Positions 1 to 8,933 of a stretch of DNA of 64,000 nucleotides are shown in pieces. The position numbers were made by a program, and so were the translations under genes. Numbering within the stretch: the first letter of the stretch is position 1; each line of letters opens with the position of its first letter. The DNA is from Pseudopelobacter sp964542535 (GTDB lineage Bacteria; Desulfobacterota; Desulfuromonadia; Geobacterales; Pseudopelobacteraceae): assembly GCA_964542535.1 (NCBI GenBank), contig CAZIUE010000009.1, positions 62,001 through 126,000 of the forward strand, written 5' to 3'. The notes below the pieces were generated by a model. The model worked only from the letters and a program-made list of their open reading frames with translations, had not been told where the DNA came from and did no database searches.

Positions 1-224
1 TGCTCCGCAGGGAGCTGAGGGCTTCCCAGAGGGACCGCATCACACTGAGCAAGCTGAACGCCGTTATCACCAGCGGTATCAACCGCAGCGACGGCGAAGA
101 GCGGGAGGTCCTGCTCCGCTTCAGGAGCGAAATCACCGACGCTCTCGAACGCGCCGCCGGCCTTCAGCTCGGCGCGACTGTCGCGCGGAAACCGGGCAAC
201 ACCGCACACAAGGAGCATCCATGA
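1..224 (+). CDS. 3' end of an unidentified gene (truncated by window edge)
   Basis: An open frame enters from the left edge and stops with TGA at 222-224, overlapping the ATG of the next gene in an ATGA junction, so the two are probably translationally coupled. The visible 73 residues are charged and helical (for example RDRITLSKLNAVITS) and show no motif I recognise. The following HD-GYP gene suggests a signalling partner, but that is inference from context only. Confidence 0.6.
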   Translation, partial: LRRELRASQRDRITLSKLNAVITSGINRSDGEEREVLLRFRSEITDALERAAGLQLGATVARKPGNTAHKEHP

Positions 225-1183
225 GCAAGGACCGTTACTGGAGAGCCATCAGCATCGACAGCATCACCCCTGACCACTTCCCCAGCGTGGCACTGTACCT
301 CAGGAGCAACGGCAACTACGTCCTTTACAAGGCACCGGAGAGGCAGTTCTCCATCGAGGACCAGCGCCGCCTGGAGCGGAACTACACCGAATTTCTCTAC
401 GTCAGGAGCGGCGACATGGAGCTGCTCAACGAGTTCATGGAAACCAGCCTGGCGGAAATGCTCTCCCGGGAGGATCTGAGCGGCATGGCCAAGGGAAGGC
501 TGCTCTACCAGACCGCGGTGAACTGCGTCATCGATATGTTCGAATCCCCGGAAGAGTCGGACAACCTGCGCAGGTGCCAGGGCATCATCAGGCACATGCT
601 CCAGTACGCGTCCAGCGACCCTCATCCCCTGGCTGCGTTGCACAGTATCTCGGACCACAACTTCTATATCTTCGCCCACAGCGTACAGGTCACGGCACTC
701 TGCCTGCTGGTCCACGAAAAGATGTTCGACCTGGCGCCGGATGAGCTGCTGGACGTGGGCATGGGGTCGCTGGTCCACGATTACGGCATGACGTTCATCA
801 CCAACGAAGTGCTGGAGAAGAATGACGCCCTGTCGGACATCGAATATTACAAGGTCAAGCAGCACACCCAGAAGGGGTACGAGTTCCTGAAAAAGAGCGG
901 GAAGTACGGTGAGGCTGCGCTCCACATCGTGCGCTATCACCACGAGAGGTACGACGGCAACGGCTATCCCACCGGAGCCAGAGGGGACGATATCCCCCGC
1001 AGCGGCCAGCTGTCGGCGCTCTGTGACGTGTACTGCGCCCTAATCATGGACCGGGCCTACCGCAAAGCCATCTCGCACACCGAGGCAATCAGGCTGATGA
1101 CCGAGGAGGCCGGGAAAGGGGCCTTCAACCCCCAGCTGTTCCAGCAGTTCGTGGAGATCGTCAACGAACAGAAGATGGCCTGA
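221..1183 (+). CDS. HD-GYP domain cyclic-di-GMP phosphodiesterase-like protein
   Basis: This 320-residue protein has an N-terminal region of about 140 residues with no recognised domain and a C-terminal HD-GYP domain. The metal-binding HD pair is H186-D187 (LVHDYG), followed by H240-H241 and the GYP tripeptide at 248-250 in RYHHERYDGNGYP. HD-GYP enzymes hydrolyse c-di-GMP to pGpG or GMP in the cytosol. The start is supported by AAGGAG at 210-215 and by the ATGA overlap with the upstream frame. No transmembrane segment or receiver domain is visible. Activity is inferred from the motif. Confidence 0.85.
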   Translation: MSKDRYWRAISIDSITPDHFPSVALYLRSNGNYVLYKAPERQFSIEDQRRLERNYTEFLYVRSGDMELLNEFMETSLAEMLSREDLSGMAKGRLLYQTAVNCVIDMFESPEESDNLRRCQGIIRHMLQYASSDPHPLAALHSISDHNFYIFAHSVQVTALCLLVHEKMFDLAPDELLDVGMGSLVHDYGMTFITNEVLEKNDALSDIEYYKVKQHTQKGYEFLKKSGKYGEAALHIVRYHHERYDGNGYPTGARGDDIPRSGQLSALCDVYCALIMDRAYRKAISHTEAIRLMTEEAGKGAFNPQLFQQFVEIVNEQKMA

Positions 1184-1252
1184 TTCTTTTTCTCCACCTT
1201 GAGTCACGCTGGAACCGTGAATCGCCCAGCGTACCCCACCCCCCTGCCCCCC

Positions 1253-1280
1253 TTGACAACCCGGCCATCATGCTTATCCC
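1253..1280 (+). promoter_or_regulatory. Candidate promoter of the hsp20 pair
   Basis: TTGACA at 1253-1258 is followed after 16 bases by TATCCC at 1275-1280, about 37 bases before the first hsp20 start. The surroundings (CCTTGACA) could also be read as a heat-shock sigma-32 type -35, but the -10 does not clearly match CCCATNT. Assignment to either sigma factor is uncertain. Confidence 0.35.
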
Positions 1281-1317
1281 TTTCTACAGAAGCAGCTACG
1301 AAAGGAGGGACTCCACC

Positions 1318-1767
1318 ATGGCAAGCTGGGATGTATTCAGAGAGCTGGACAACCTGAGGAGAGAGATCAACGAGGCGTTTCGCGGGGCAGGCGTTGCCCG
1401 TCCCCTGGCAACCACGTTCCTGTCGCCGGCGGTGACCCGTCGCTTTCCGCTGGTGAATTTCAGCGAAGACGAGGGGAACGTGTACGTGGATGTGCTGGTT
1501 CCAGGGGTGGCCCCCCGGGAGATCGACCTCTCGGTGCTGCGCAACACCATCACCATCAGCGGAGAACGCAAACCCTTCGAGGCCGGTGAGGGACAGATCG
1601 TGCACCGCAGCGAACTGGGCTCGGGAAAATTCTCCCGGACCCTGGAACTGCCGGTGGATATCGATCCCGAGCGGATCAGCGCCGAGAGCACGAACGGTGT
1701 CATGCGCATCCGGCTGGCCAAGGCCGAACATGCCAAGCCGAAGAAGATCGAGATCAAGCTTTCGTAA
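1318..1767 (+). CDS. Small heat shock protein, Hsp20/alpha-crystallin family (first of tandem pair)
   Basis: This 149-residue sHSP is an ATP-independent holdase that binds unfolding proteins in the cytosol. It shows an N-terminal helical arm, an alpha-crystallin domain from about residue 40 with the A-x-G-V/L-like strand motif (SAESTNGVMRIRLAKAE), and a C-terminal KKIEIKLS tail. A strong AAAGGAGGG at 1301-1309 precedes ATG 1318. An upstream in-frame ATG at 1270 lacks a ribosome site, so 1318 is preferred. A second hsp20 follows 46 bases downstream, suggesting one transcript and possibly mixed oligomers. Confidence 0.9.
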   Translation: MASWDVFRELDNLRREINEAFRGAGVARPLATTFLSPAVTRRFPLVNFSEDEGNVYVDVLVPGVAPREIDLSVLRNTITISGERKPFEAGEGQIVHRSELGSGKFSRTLELPVDIDPERISAESTNGVMRIRLAKAEHAKPKKIEIKLS

Positions 1768-1813
1768 GTAACGACCGCGGAGAGATTTCAGGCTGAAAGG
1801 AGGTAGAACAACC

Positions 1814-2212
1814 ATGGCGGTAAACGGATTGAACGATCAGGGAAACGAAAAGAATCTCCAGACCCGTGAAGAGACCAGGTCCAGTGAAAAATACATCAAG
1901 CCGGCGGTGAACATCGTCGAGACGGAGGAGGGGCTGGTCCTGACCGCGGATCTGCCCGGCGCATCCAAGGAAAAACTGGACGTGAGCGTGGAAAAAGGGA
2001 TCCTGACCATCAACGCACCGGTCAGCTGCGCCATGCCGGGACAGCCGGTGTACACCGAATTCCAGCTGGCCAGCTACTATCGCCAGTTTTCCATCCCCGA
2101 AACCCTGGACCAGCAGAAGGCCAAGGCCGACTTCGTCAACGGCATCCTGACCCTGCAGATACCCAAGGCCGAGGTGGCCAAGCCGCGCAGGATCGAGGTC
2201 AAGGTCGGCTGA
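1814..2212 (+). CDS. Small heat shock protein, Hsp20/alpha-crystallin family (second of tandem pair)
   Basis: This 132-residue sHSP has a short N-terminal arm, an alpha-crystallin domain (DLPGASKEKLDVSVEKGIL; ADFVNGILTLQIPKAE) and a basic tail (RRIEVKVG). It starts at ATG 1814 behind AAAGGAGGT. It is clearly diverged from the preceding copy, so the duplication is old or the two were recruited separately. A strong hairpin terminator lies about 30 bases after the stop. Confidence 0.9.
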   Translation: MAVNGLNDQGNEKNLQTREETRSSEKYIKPAVNIVETEEGLVLTADLPGASKEKLDVSVEKGILTINAPVSCAMPGQPVYTEFQLASYYRQFSIPETLDQQKAKADFVNGILTLQIPKAEVAKPRRIEVKVG

Positions 2213-2242
2213 GGCGGCCGCACGCGGAGAGAGGAAGCAGAG

Positions 2243-2280
2243 GAGAGGGGGCGTCCCGGAAGGGCGCCCCCTCTCGCGTT
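2243..2280. terminator. Strong GC-rich hairpin between convergent hsp20 and yjbQ
   Basis: GAGAGGGGGCG at 2243-2253 pairs perfectly with CGCCCCCTCTC at 2265-2275. The loop itself contains CCC/GGG, giving a stem of up to 14 bp. Only a weak T-rich stretch follows on either side. Its position between converging genes suggests bidirectional termination. Confidence 0.7.
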
Positions 2281-2303
2281 TCACCTTAAGGAAAACGCTT
2301 TCC

Positions 2304-2756
2304 TCATCCCATGTCGTGGTAGGGGAATGTCTCCATGGTGTAGGCCGAATCCCCCCGGTCGCCGTCAAAGCCCAGATAGACCGTGCGTCGGCGAGGACCG
2401 TCGAACTCGCAGAAGTAGATCGCCTGCCAGGTCCCCAGCCAGAGCTTCCCGTCGCGGACGATCACCTGCAGCGACGGGCCGAAGAAGCTGGCCTTGATAT
2501 GGGCGTCGGAGTTCCCCTCAGCGTGGTGGAAGTCGCCGCTTTGGGGAATCAGACGCTCGCAGAACCGTTCCATGTCACGGGTCACGTCCGGGTCGGCGTT
2601 CTCGTTGATGGTGATTCCGGCGGTGGTGTGGGGGGAGAAGACCGTCAGCACGCCGTTGCACCAGTTCCGGGAGCCGACCAGACGCTCCAGCCGGCCGGTG
2701 ATATCGACAAACTGGCTGCGCCTCTCCGTCGTAACTTCGAACTCGAATGTCTGCAT
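2304..2756 (-). CDS. yjbQ: YjbQ / UPF0047 family protein (secondary thiamine-phosphate synthase-like)
   Basis: This 150-residue protein matches the single-domain UPF0047 family in full length. Conserved blocks visible are SPHTTAGITINENADPDV (about 45-62), GNSDAHIKASFFG and GTWQAIYFCEFDGPR. Members from E. coli and Bacillus show weak thiamine-phosphate synthase activity, but the physiological role is not settled. It is a monocistronic-looking gene that converges on the hsp20 pair and is preceded by an AT-rich region containing a large inverted repeat. Confidence 0.88.
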   Translation of the reverse strand: MQTFEFEVTTERRSQFVDITGRLERLVGSRNWCNGVLTVFSPHTTAGITINENADPDVTRDMERFCERLIPQSGDFHHAEGNSDAHIKASFFGPSLQVIVRDGKLWLGTWQAIYFCEFDGPRRRTVYLGFDGDRGDSAYTMETFPYHDMG

Positions 2757-2844
2757 TACTACCTCCCCTTAATATTCTTTCGATTCTTCCCAATCAAACA
2801 TTCGTACTCTTCTGTTATGGCAAAACAAACCACGTCCTAAGAGC

Positions 2845-2941
2845 GATGGTCTCGCAAATTATCATTTTTGTTTTTTACACCATTTATTTCAACAGTTTAC
2901 GAGCACAAGATGTGGCGTTTTTGACTTTTTGCGAGACCATC
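2845..2941. repeat. 97-bp AT-rich element with perfect 14-bp terminal inverted repeats (MITE-like)
   Basis: GATGGTCTCGCAAA at 2845-2858 is the exact reverse complement of TTTGCGAGACCATC at 2928-2941, enclosing a 69-bp AT-rich core without an ORF. The base composition is very different from the flanking genes. No clear target-site duplication is visible. A second small hairpin (GGTAGG-GTTTCA-CCTACC, 2953-2970) follows. A non-autonomous mobile element is the most likely reading; a regulatory cruciform is the alternative. Confidence 0.5.
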
Positions 2942-3057
2942 TTGTTTCTATAGGTAGGGTTTCACCTACCGCGCATTCAGAAAAACGCATCTTGTATATT
3001 CCGCGGGTCCAGTCAATAAAAAATAAATTGATATCAAAACTGGAAAGGGTTCGTAAC

Positions 3058-3522
3058 ATGCACCAGCAGTTGGAGAAAAAGCGGTTCTCGATACTCTATG
3101 TGGAAGATGAGCATTCAACACGTGGAATAATCGCCGCAGAATTATGCCGACGCTACCCAGACGTCAGGATCGACACGGCGGACAATGGCGCCACCGGACT
3201 CGACCTGTTCATCCAGTCTTATCATGATCTGATCATAACCGACAACATGATGCCCTACATGAGCGGGATTCAGATGGTTTCCGAAATCTGGTCGATCAGC
3301 CCCAAAACGCCGGTAATAATTGTTGCGGCCAGTTTGACTCAGAGCGGATTCCAGGATGCTCTCATCGAAAACAACGAATCCAAAGAACAGGGTGCGTTCA
3401 AAAGTTTAGCCAAAGATGGTTTTCAGGATAATTCCATGGTCGGAATCTATCATTTTCTTCGGAAACCGTTGCGTTTTTCCGAACTGTTCCGCTTGATAGA
3501 TAAATACATCCTGACTCCGTAA
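3058..3522 (+). CDS. Single-domain response regulator (CheY-like receiver)
   Basis: This 154-residue protein consists of a receiver domain only: acidic pair in LYVEDEHST, phospho-acceptor Asp in DLIITDNMMPYMSG, and K in FLRKPLRFSE. ATG 3058 is preceded by GGAAAGGGT, whereas the longer frame upstream runs through the AT-rich repeat region. Between beta-4 and beta-5 there is an extra stretch of about 25 residues (around SKEQGAFKSLAKDG) not usual in CheY. It has no output domain, so it probably feeds a kinase or motility system. The MCP gene downstream is compatible with that. Confidence 0.85.
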   Translation: MHQQLEKKRFSILYVEDEHSTRGIIAAELCRRYPDVRIDTADNGATGLDLFIQSYHDLIITDNMMPYMSGIQMVSEIWSISPKTPVIIVAASLTQSGFQDALIENNESKEQGAFKSLAKDGFQDNSMVGIYHFLRKPLRFSELFRLIDKYILTP

Positions 3523-3627
3523 CAGCAAGTTTAGCATGCTGTCTATAATGTTACATAACCATCTGATGTTGTTTGAAAAATTTGTCTATTCTGCCGCGTA
3601 ACCATACTCACTCGGCAGGTAAAAACC

Positions 3628-4000
3628 GTGAAGCGCTTCGTGATTGAACAGTCAGACGAGGAGTTCTACGCATCATATTCCGGAATTTCCCGTGTTGGTC
3701 TTGCCCTGAACCGTTTCACCGCTCGCCTCTTCGGCTTGGCATAGGCCGCTCCCACGGACGATATCATTTCCCATGTCGATGTGCTCAAACGCTACTGCGG
3801 CCTTCCGGCTCAAGCCAAGAGCGATTGTGTGGCCATCGAACAGTATCGCGGTGACGACTTCTTCCGAGAATTCCTCGGCAACAGGCACGTTCCTTCCGAA
3901 GGGACCAAGCGTCAGCGAATGGATGAATACGCCGAGGTGTTCCTCCCGATGCTTTCCTGAGCCTCCATCGAGCAATTCGTGACAACCGGTTGGTCATGGC
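3628..4000 (+). pseudogene. Remnant of an IS1380-family transposase (N-terminal part)
   Basis: Read from GTG 3628, one frame gives a recognisable IS1380 N-terminus (RYCGLPAQAKSDCVAIEQ; YRGDDFFREFLGNRHVPS; TKRQRMDEY) but is interrupted by in-frame TAG after residue 38 and TGA near 3958. The DDE catalytic part is missing. The piece lies between the receiver gene and the MCP gene and accounts for most of the 640-bp gap there. No intact terminal inverted repeats were found. Confidence 0.65.
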
Positions 4001-4159
4001 CTGCGGCATTTGCCAGCACCTACGAGTTGCTTGTCTATGGGCAAGCAAGTCTCAAGCAGAACCGGCAAAAAAACCGGGAAACCAACACGTCACACACCGC
4101 ATTCCCCGAACGTCAAACGAAGGAATTAGTCCAAATCGTCACGGATTCAGGAGAAAGAC

Positions 4160-5788
4160 ATGTTCAACTACAAAAACGCCAAAATCAGAACCAAACTCTT
4201 GACCGGCTTCATGTTGCTGGCAGCCATAGCAACCCTCATCAACGCGATCAACGCCTTTCAGTTGGCTCAGATCAGAGGCATGCAGCAAAGACTCTTTTCC
4301 CAGAACATCAAGCCCATGGAAAAACTAGTGGCCCTGACCGAAGCTTTTCAGAAAATGAGAGTGGCATCCCGCGACATAAATCTGGCAAAAACGCCGGAAG
4401 CCTTCGAAAAGGGCAACAGCATGAGGAAAGAGAGTTTCAGAATCGTCAATGGTTCATTAACCGCCATAGCGGCCAACTCCCCGGATTCAAAAACTTTGGT
4501 GAACAATCTGAAGGACTCGATCACGCATTTCAACACCATATTAGAAAAAATCGAGGCACTGGCGCGCGCCGACAAATCGGAGGAGGGAAACAGTTTCGGC
4601 AGAACCCCGGAAGTGGCCAACACGGTGAAGAGCTGCACCGAACAGCTCGCCGCGTTAACAGCCTCCATCATCTCCCACGGCAACGGCAACACGGAAAAAA
4701 CCATATCCATTACGAATTCCGCGCTGTTTTTGTCCATGATCTGCGCCGTGGGCATGCTTCTTCTGGCGGTTATCCTCGGAATTCTGATTACACGTTCCAT
4801 AACCGGGCCGGTGCAGAATCTGAAACAACAGGCCGAAAAAATCGCCGCGGGAGATCTGACCGTAAGGATCATACAGGAGTCACGCGATGAAATCGGCATG
4901 TTGGCCGCCTCATTTATCAAGATGACCGACAGCCTGTGCGCCACGCTGCAGAGCGTGGACAGCACGTCAGCCCAAGTGGCGACCGCCTCGAGTCAGCTCC
5001 AATCAACATCGGAGCTGATTGCCACCGGCGCGGAAGAAGTCTCGTGCCAGGCCCAAACCGTCGCGACAGCCAGTGAAGAATTGTCGGCCACATCGGGAGA
5101 CATCGCCCAGAACTGCCTTGCCGGAGCGAAGGGTTCCCAACAGGCGACCGAGGCGGCCCGGACCGGCGCAAAAGTCGTGTCCCAGACAGTGGACGTCATG
5201 ACCCGTATTGCCGAACGGGTCACCTCCACCGCACGCAGTGTCGAGGAACTGGGAGCCCGTTCGGACCAGATCGGCACCATAGTCGGTACAATCGAGGACA
5301 TTGCGGACCAGACAAATCTCCTCGCCCTGAACGCAGCAATAGAAGCCGCACGTGCCGGTGAACAGGGACGCGGCTTCGCTGTTGTCGCCGATGAGGTAAG
5401 AGCGCTGGCCGAACGGACCAGCAGGGCAACCAGGGAAATCGGCGACATGATCAAGGCAATCCAAACGGAAACAAAGAGTGCGGTGACAGCAATGCACGAA
5501 GGGGTTCTGGAGGTCAAACAAGGCACGGATGAAGCTGCAAATTCTGGCATCGCACTTCAGGAGATACTGGAGCAGATCAACGCCGTCACAGCCCAGGTGA
5601 ACCAGATAGCCACGGCCGCCGAGGAGCAGTCGGCAACAACGACCGAGATAACCAACAACATTCACCAGATCTCGGAAGTCGTCAAGCAGACAGCCCAGGG
5701 CTCCCAGGAGTCGGCAGCTGCCGCAGGCCAGCTCGCCAGACTGTCCGATGATCTTCGCTCACTCGTCAAGCAATTCAGACTGGCATAG
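4160..5788 (+). CDS. Methyl-accepting chemotaxis protein
   Basis: This 542-residue inner-membrane receptor signals to CheA/CheW. It has TM1 at about 13-33, a ligand-binding region of about 150 residues resembling a four-helix bundle, TM2 at about 188-211, a HAMP linker to about 264, then the long cytoplasmic coiled coil with the conserved hairpin tip (DQTNLLALNAAIEAARAGE, then GRGFAVVADEVRALAERT). A ribosome site (AGGAG) precedes ATG 4160. The ligand cannot be deduced. It is flanked on both sides by transposon remnants. Confidence 0.93.
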   Translation: MFNYKNAKIRTKLLTGFMLLAAIATLINAINAFQLAQIRGMQQRLFSQNIKPMEKLVALTEAFQKMRVASRDINLAKTPEAFEKGNSMRKESFRIVNGSLTAIAANSPDSKTLVNNLKDSITHFNTILEKIEALARADKSEEGNSFGRTPEVANTVKSCTEQLAALTASIISHGNGNTEKTISITNSALFLSMICAVGMLLLAVILGILITRSITGPVQNLKQQAEKIAAGDLTVRIIQESRDEIGMLAASFIKMTDSLCATLQSVDSTSAQVATASSQLQSTSELIATGAEEVSCQAQTVATASEELSATSGDIAQNCLAGAKGSQQATEAARTGAKVVSQTVDVMTRIAERVTSTARSVEELGARSDQIGTIVGTIEDIADQTNLLALNAAIEAARAGEQGRGFAVVADEVRALAERTSRATREIGDMIKAIQTETKSAVTAMHEGVLEVKQGTDEAANSGIALQEILEQINAVTAQVNQIATAAEEQSATTTEITNNIHQISEVVKQTAQGSQESAAAAGQLARLSDDLRSLVKQFRLA

Positions 5789-5982
5789 ACACGAGGGTAC
5801 GAGAACGACATACCCCCTTTTCTACCGGTTCCGGGGACAAAAATGGATTTGTATTCTGTGAGGTGGTCGGGGGGGTGAGACGACCTGAAGGGTGAAACAA
5901 GCAATGATGCGTATTCCGCTGAAAGGGACCGACGACACTGAGGTGGTGGGGACCGACAGGTGATGCTCGCGAGGAGAGGTCG

Positions 5983-6257
5983 TCAGGGCGTCATAGAACC
6001 GGAGATACGATCAAGGGTGCTTTGGTTGTTCCGCATAGGATCTTTGCCCTTCAGCTCGATATTGTGTGCGTTGTGCACCAACCAATCGAGGATGGCATCG
6101 GCCAGCGTCGGGTCATACATGGCGTCGTGCCATGCCCGTACCGGCAGTTGGCCGGTGATCACCGTTGACCTGCGGCCATAACGCTCTTCGACGATTTCCA
6201 GCAGCTCACGCTGGTCATCCTGGGTGATGGGTGAGATGAGCAGGTCCAGTATCTTTC
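5983..6257 (-). pseudogene. istB: Remnant of IS21-family helper ATPase IstB (C-terminal part)
   Basis: The minus strand encodes only the last ~90 residues of IstB, with the diagnostic blocks LLEIVEERYGRRSTVITGQL, PVRAWHDAMYDPTLADAIL and LVHNAHNIELKG. Walker A and the IstA transposase are absent. Upstream of about 6257 the frame continues into unrelated sequence, marking a break point. The 5789-5982 stretch downstream contains a repeated GAGGTGGT-GGGG motif and no gene, probably the element's end. Confidence 0.75.
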
Positions 6258-6518
6258 TCCATCCTGAAGAGCCCCTCACCATATTTATGTGGATGATTAT
6301 GACGTATTTAGCCCCCAACCCCGCCTGCGGCGGTGTTTTGTCGGGGAGCAAGTTCAAGATCTGCTGAATAAGACATTTCAGTCACTTAGCTTGAGCTTTC
6401 TCAGAAGAATGACTTGAAATCACAAGTTTTGCGCAAGGGGACTATTGAAACCCTTAAGCCCGTTATTGGAGATGCCCGAATGAAGTCGGTTATTGCCAAT
6501 GAAGACAACAGGTAGGGA

Positions 6519-6863
6519 ATGAAAATACCGCCACCAACATTTCTTCGAAAACACACCTATCCGGCAATCGAATCCGTCGACCGCTCCTGCGTTCAGGTCT
6601 TCTGGATAACGGAAAGCGGCTGTATCATTCATGCCAATGACGCGGCCAGCGCCTCACTTGGATATTCGTATAAGGAATTAGCATGCATGTCGGTGTGGAA
6701 TATCACCCCGAATGCAACCGCCCGCGATAATAGCACGTTCGCGGATCATCGGCGCATGCTCAGGGAGAACAAATGGCTCCGGTATGAAGCCTTCCATTGC
6801 GCCAAAAACGGACGAATTTATCCGGTGGAAAGAGTATCCAATTATCTCGAATTCGAAGGATAG
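6519..6863 (+). pseudogene. PAS-domain fragment, 5' part of a disrupted hybrid sensor kinase
   Basis: 114 residues make up one PAS domain (WITESGCIIHANDAAS; GYSYKELACMSVWNITP; AKNGRIYPVERVSNYLEFEG) that ends abruptly at TAG 6861-6863, where a PAS domain normally continues into a 'F-x-RDIT-x-RK' strand. Exactly that continuation (FIRDITVRKNFEAKALRE) is encoded just downstream in another frame. The start at ATG 6519 has AGGTAGGG upstream. I read this as the N-terminus of the following kinase separated by a stop codon and a frameshift. Confidence 0.7.
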
Positions 6864-6871
6864 GAATTCAT

Positions 6872-8887
6872 ATGCTGTCACGTTATGAAAAAAACAAATT
6901 CATCCGGGATATTACCGTGCGTAAAAACTTCGAGGCAAAAGCGCTACGGGAAAAAGATAGTTTTCATGTTTTGACGGAAATCTCGCCCAACGCCGTCGTT
7001 ATAATCCGGGGAGAACGCATAGTATACGCAAATCCCGCGACAACAAAGTGTTACGGATACATGAGAGAAGATCTGATCGGCACTGAATTCTGGAGGTTCG
7101 TTCACGAAGAATTTCAGGATATCGCTAGAACAGGGGGGTACGAACGCCAACAAGGGGCACCCCCTTCATCCGGCTTTGAATACAAAATTGTCACTAAAGA
7201 CGGAGGGCACAGGTGGGTGTTGGCATCCAGTTCACCCATGGAGTACCAGGGCAGCCCTGCCCTGATCGTCACACTATTGGATATCACAAATACAAAACGG
7301 ACTGAAAAGGCTCTGCGGGAAAGCGAAGCCAGGCTGAGGCTGGCCATGGATATGTCCAGTCTCGTGCAATGGGAATATAAGGCTATAACCAATAAGTTCT
7401 GTTTTGACGATCATTTCTATTCCCTGTACGGGACCAGCGCCGAACGGGAAGGCGGTTGCCTTATGACAACGAAAACCTATCTCCGAAAGTTCGTTCATCC
7501 TGATGACATTCATGAAGTCAAAAATGCCATGCAACAAGCGCTGACGAATATCTCCGGAAGCCCTGCCTGCCAGATCGAGCACCGGATACTGCGCGCCGAT
7601 GGAGAAGAAAGACATATTTCAGTTCGTTGGGAAGCACTACGCGATCATAAGGGACGGCTTGTCAGAATACGCGGCGCCAACCAGGACATAACCAAACGTA
7701 AGCATGCGGAAGAGGGACAAAAGACGCTTGAGAACCGGCTGCATCAGGCGCAGAAGATGGAGGCCATCGGCCAGCTGGCCGGCGGCGTCGCCCACGACTT
7801 CAACAATAACCTCACGGCAATCATGGGATTCGCGCAACTCATGGCCATGCGGCTGGGCCGGGAAAATCCTCTGCAGCATCATGTTGGCCAGATACTGGCC
7901 GCGTCGGAAAGAGCGGCGGATCTTGTCAACGGTCTTCTGGCTTTCAGCCGGAAACAGATTCTCAATAAAAGAGCCTGCAATGTGTCTGAAATTATTTTCG
8001 GCATCATAAAGCTGCTGCAACGGCTGGTCCCGGAAGACATCGGTTTTGAGATAAGATGCTCTGAGCCGGACATGTGTATCATGGCGGACAAAAGCCAGAT
8101 CGAGCAGGTTCTCATGAATCTGGTGACAAACGCCCGCGACGCCATGCAATGCGGTGGAGTTCTTACGATAGAAGCGGAGCCATTCGTCATAGATGATGAT
8201 TTCATAAGAAGCCATGGCTTCGGAATATCAGGAACATACTCCAGGCTTACAATCAGTGACACCGGTTACGGTATGAATGACGAAACCCGAAAAAGAATTT
8301 TTGAACCATTCTTCACTACGAAAAAAAATGACAAGGGAACGGGGTTAGGGCTCTCCATAGTTAACGGAATAATCAAACAGCATAACGGATTTATCACGGT
8401 CGACAGTTCTCCGGGAAATGGTTCTTCGTTTTACCTGTACCTGCCGCTTGTGGAGAACAAAACGTGTGAGCAGACCGTCGAAATGCCGGACGCCGTGATA
8501 CCTCGTGGTAATGAAACTATTCTGTTTGCGGAAGACGATGACATGATCCGTGAGTTAAACCGGATTGTTCTTGAGGGTGCTGGATATTCAGTTATCAATG
8601 CCGTAGACGGACGAGACGCCATCGCAAAGATTAAAAAGACCTTCACATCACTAGATGCGCTTGTCACCGATGTTGTCATGCCTAATATGAATGGGAAGAC
8701 GTTGTATGAAGAAGCAATAAAAATCAGACCTAACTTGAAAGTCCTGTTCATTAGCGGATATCCCGCTGACATACTCGATAGTAGAGGTATTGCCAGCGAC
8801 AATGTGAATTTTTTGAAAAAACCGGTCAGGCCATTTGAATTGCTGAGTGAGCTAAGGAAACTATTGGACGGCTCAAGAAGATCATGA
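6872..8887 (+). CDS. PAS hybrid histidine kinase with C-terminal receiver (N-terminally truncated by frameshift)
   Basis: From ATG 6872 the product is 671 residues: the tail of a broken PAS domain, two PAS domains, a HisKA domain with phospho-acceptor His (GQLAGGVAHDFNNNLTAIMG), a HATPase_c domain (N box LVTNARDAM, G boxes DTGYGMND and GTGLGLSIVNG) and a receiver domain with Asp in DALVTDVVMPNMNG. No membrane segment is present, so it is a cytosolic sensor. AAGGATAGG just before ATG 6872 could permit reinitiation after the upstream stop. Function may survive with the loss of the first PAS domain. Confidence 0.82.
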   Translation: MLSRYEKNKFIRDITVRKNFEAKALREKDSFHVLTEISPNAVVIIRGERIVYANPATTKCYGYMREDLIGTEFWRFVHEEFQDIARTGGYERQQGAPPSSGFEYKIVTKDGGHRWVLASSSPMEYQGSPALIVTLLDITNTKRTEKALRESEARLRLAMDMSSLVQWEYKAITNKFCFDDHFYSLYGTSAEREGGCLMTTKTYLRKFVHPDDIHEVKNAMQQALTNISGSPACQIEHRILRADGEERHISVRWEALRDHKGRLVRIRGANQDITKRKHAEEGQKTLENRLHQAQKMEAIGQLAGGVAHDFNNNLTAIMGFAQLMAMRLGRENPLQHHVGQILAASERAADLVNGLLAFSRKQILNKRACNVSEIIFGIIKLLQRLVPEDIGFEIRCSEPDMCIMADKSQIEQVLMNLVTNARDAMQCGGVLTIEAEPFVIDDDFIRSHGFGISGTYSRLTISDTGYGMNDETRKRIFEPFFTTKKNDKGTGLGLSIVNGIIKQHNGFITVDSSPGNGSSFYLYLPLVENKTCEQTVEMPDAVIPRGNETILFAEDDDMIRELNRIVLEGAGYSVINAVDGRDAIAKIKKTFTSLDALVTDVVMPNMNGKTLYEEAIKIRPNLKVLFISGYPADILDSRGIASDNVNFLKKPVRPFELLSELRKLLDGSRRS

Positions 8888-8933
8888 GCTGGATAAAGAA
8901 ATAGTTTTCGATGTAGTAGCTTGAAAGGGCAAC

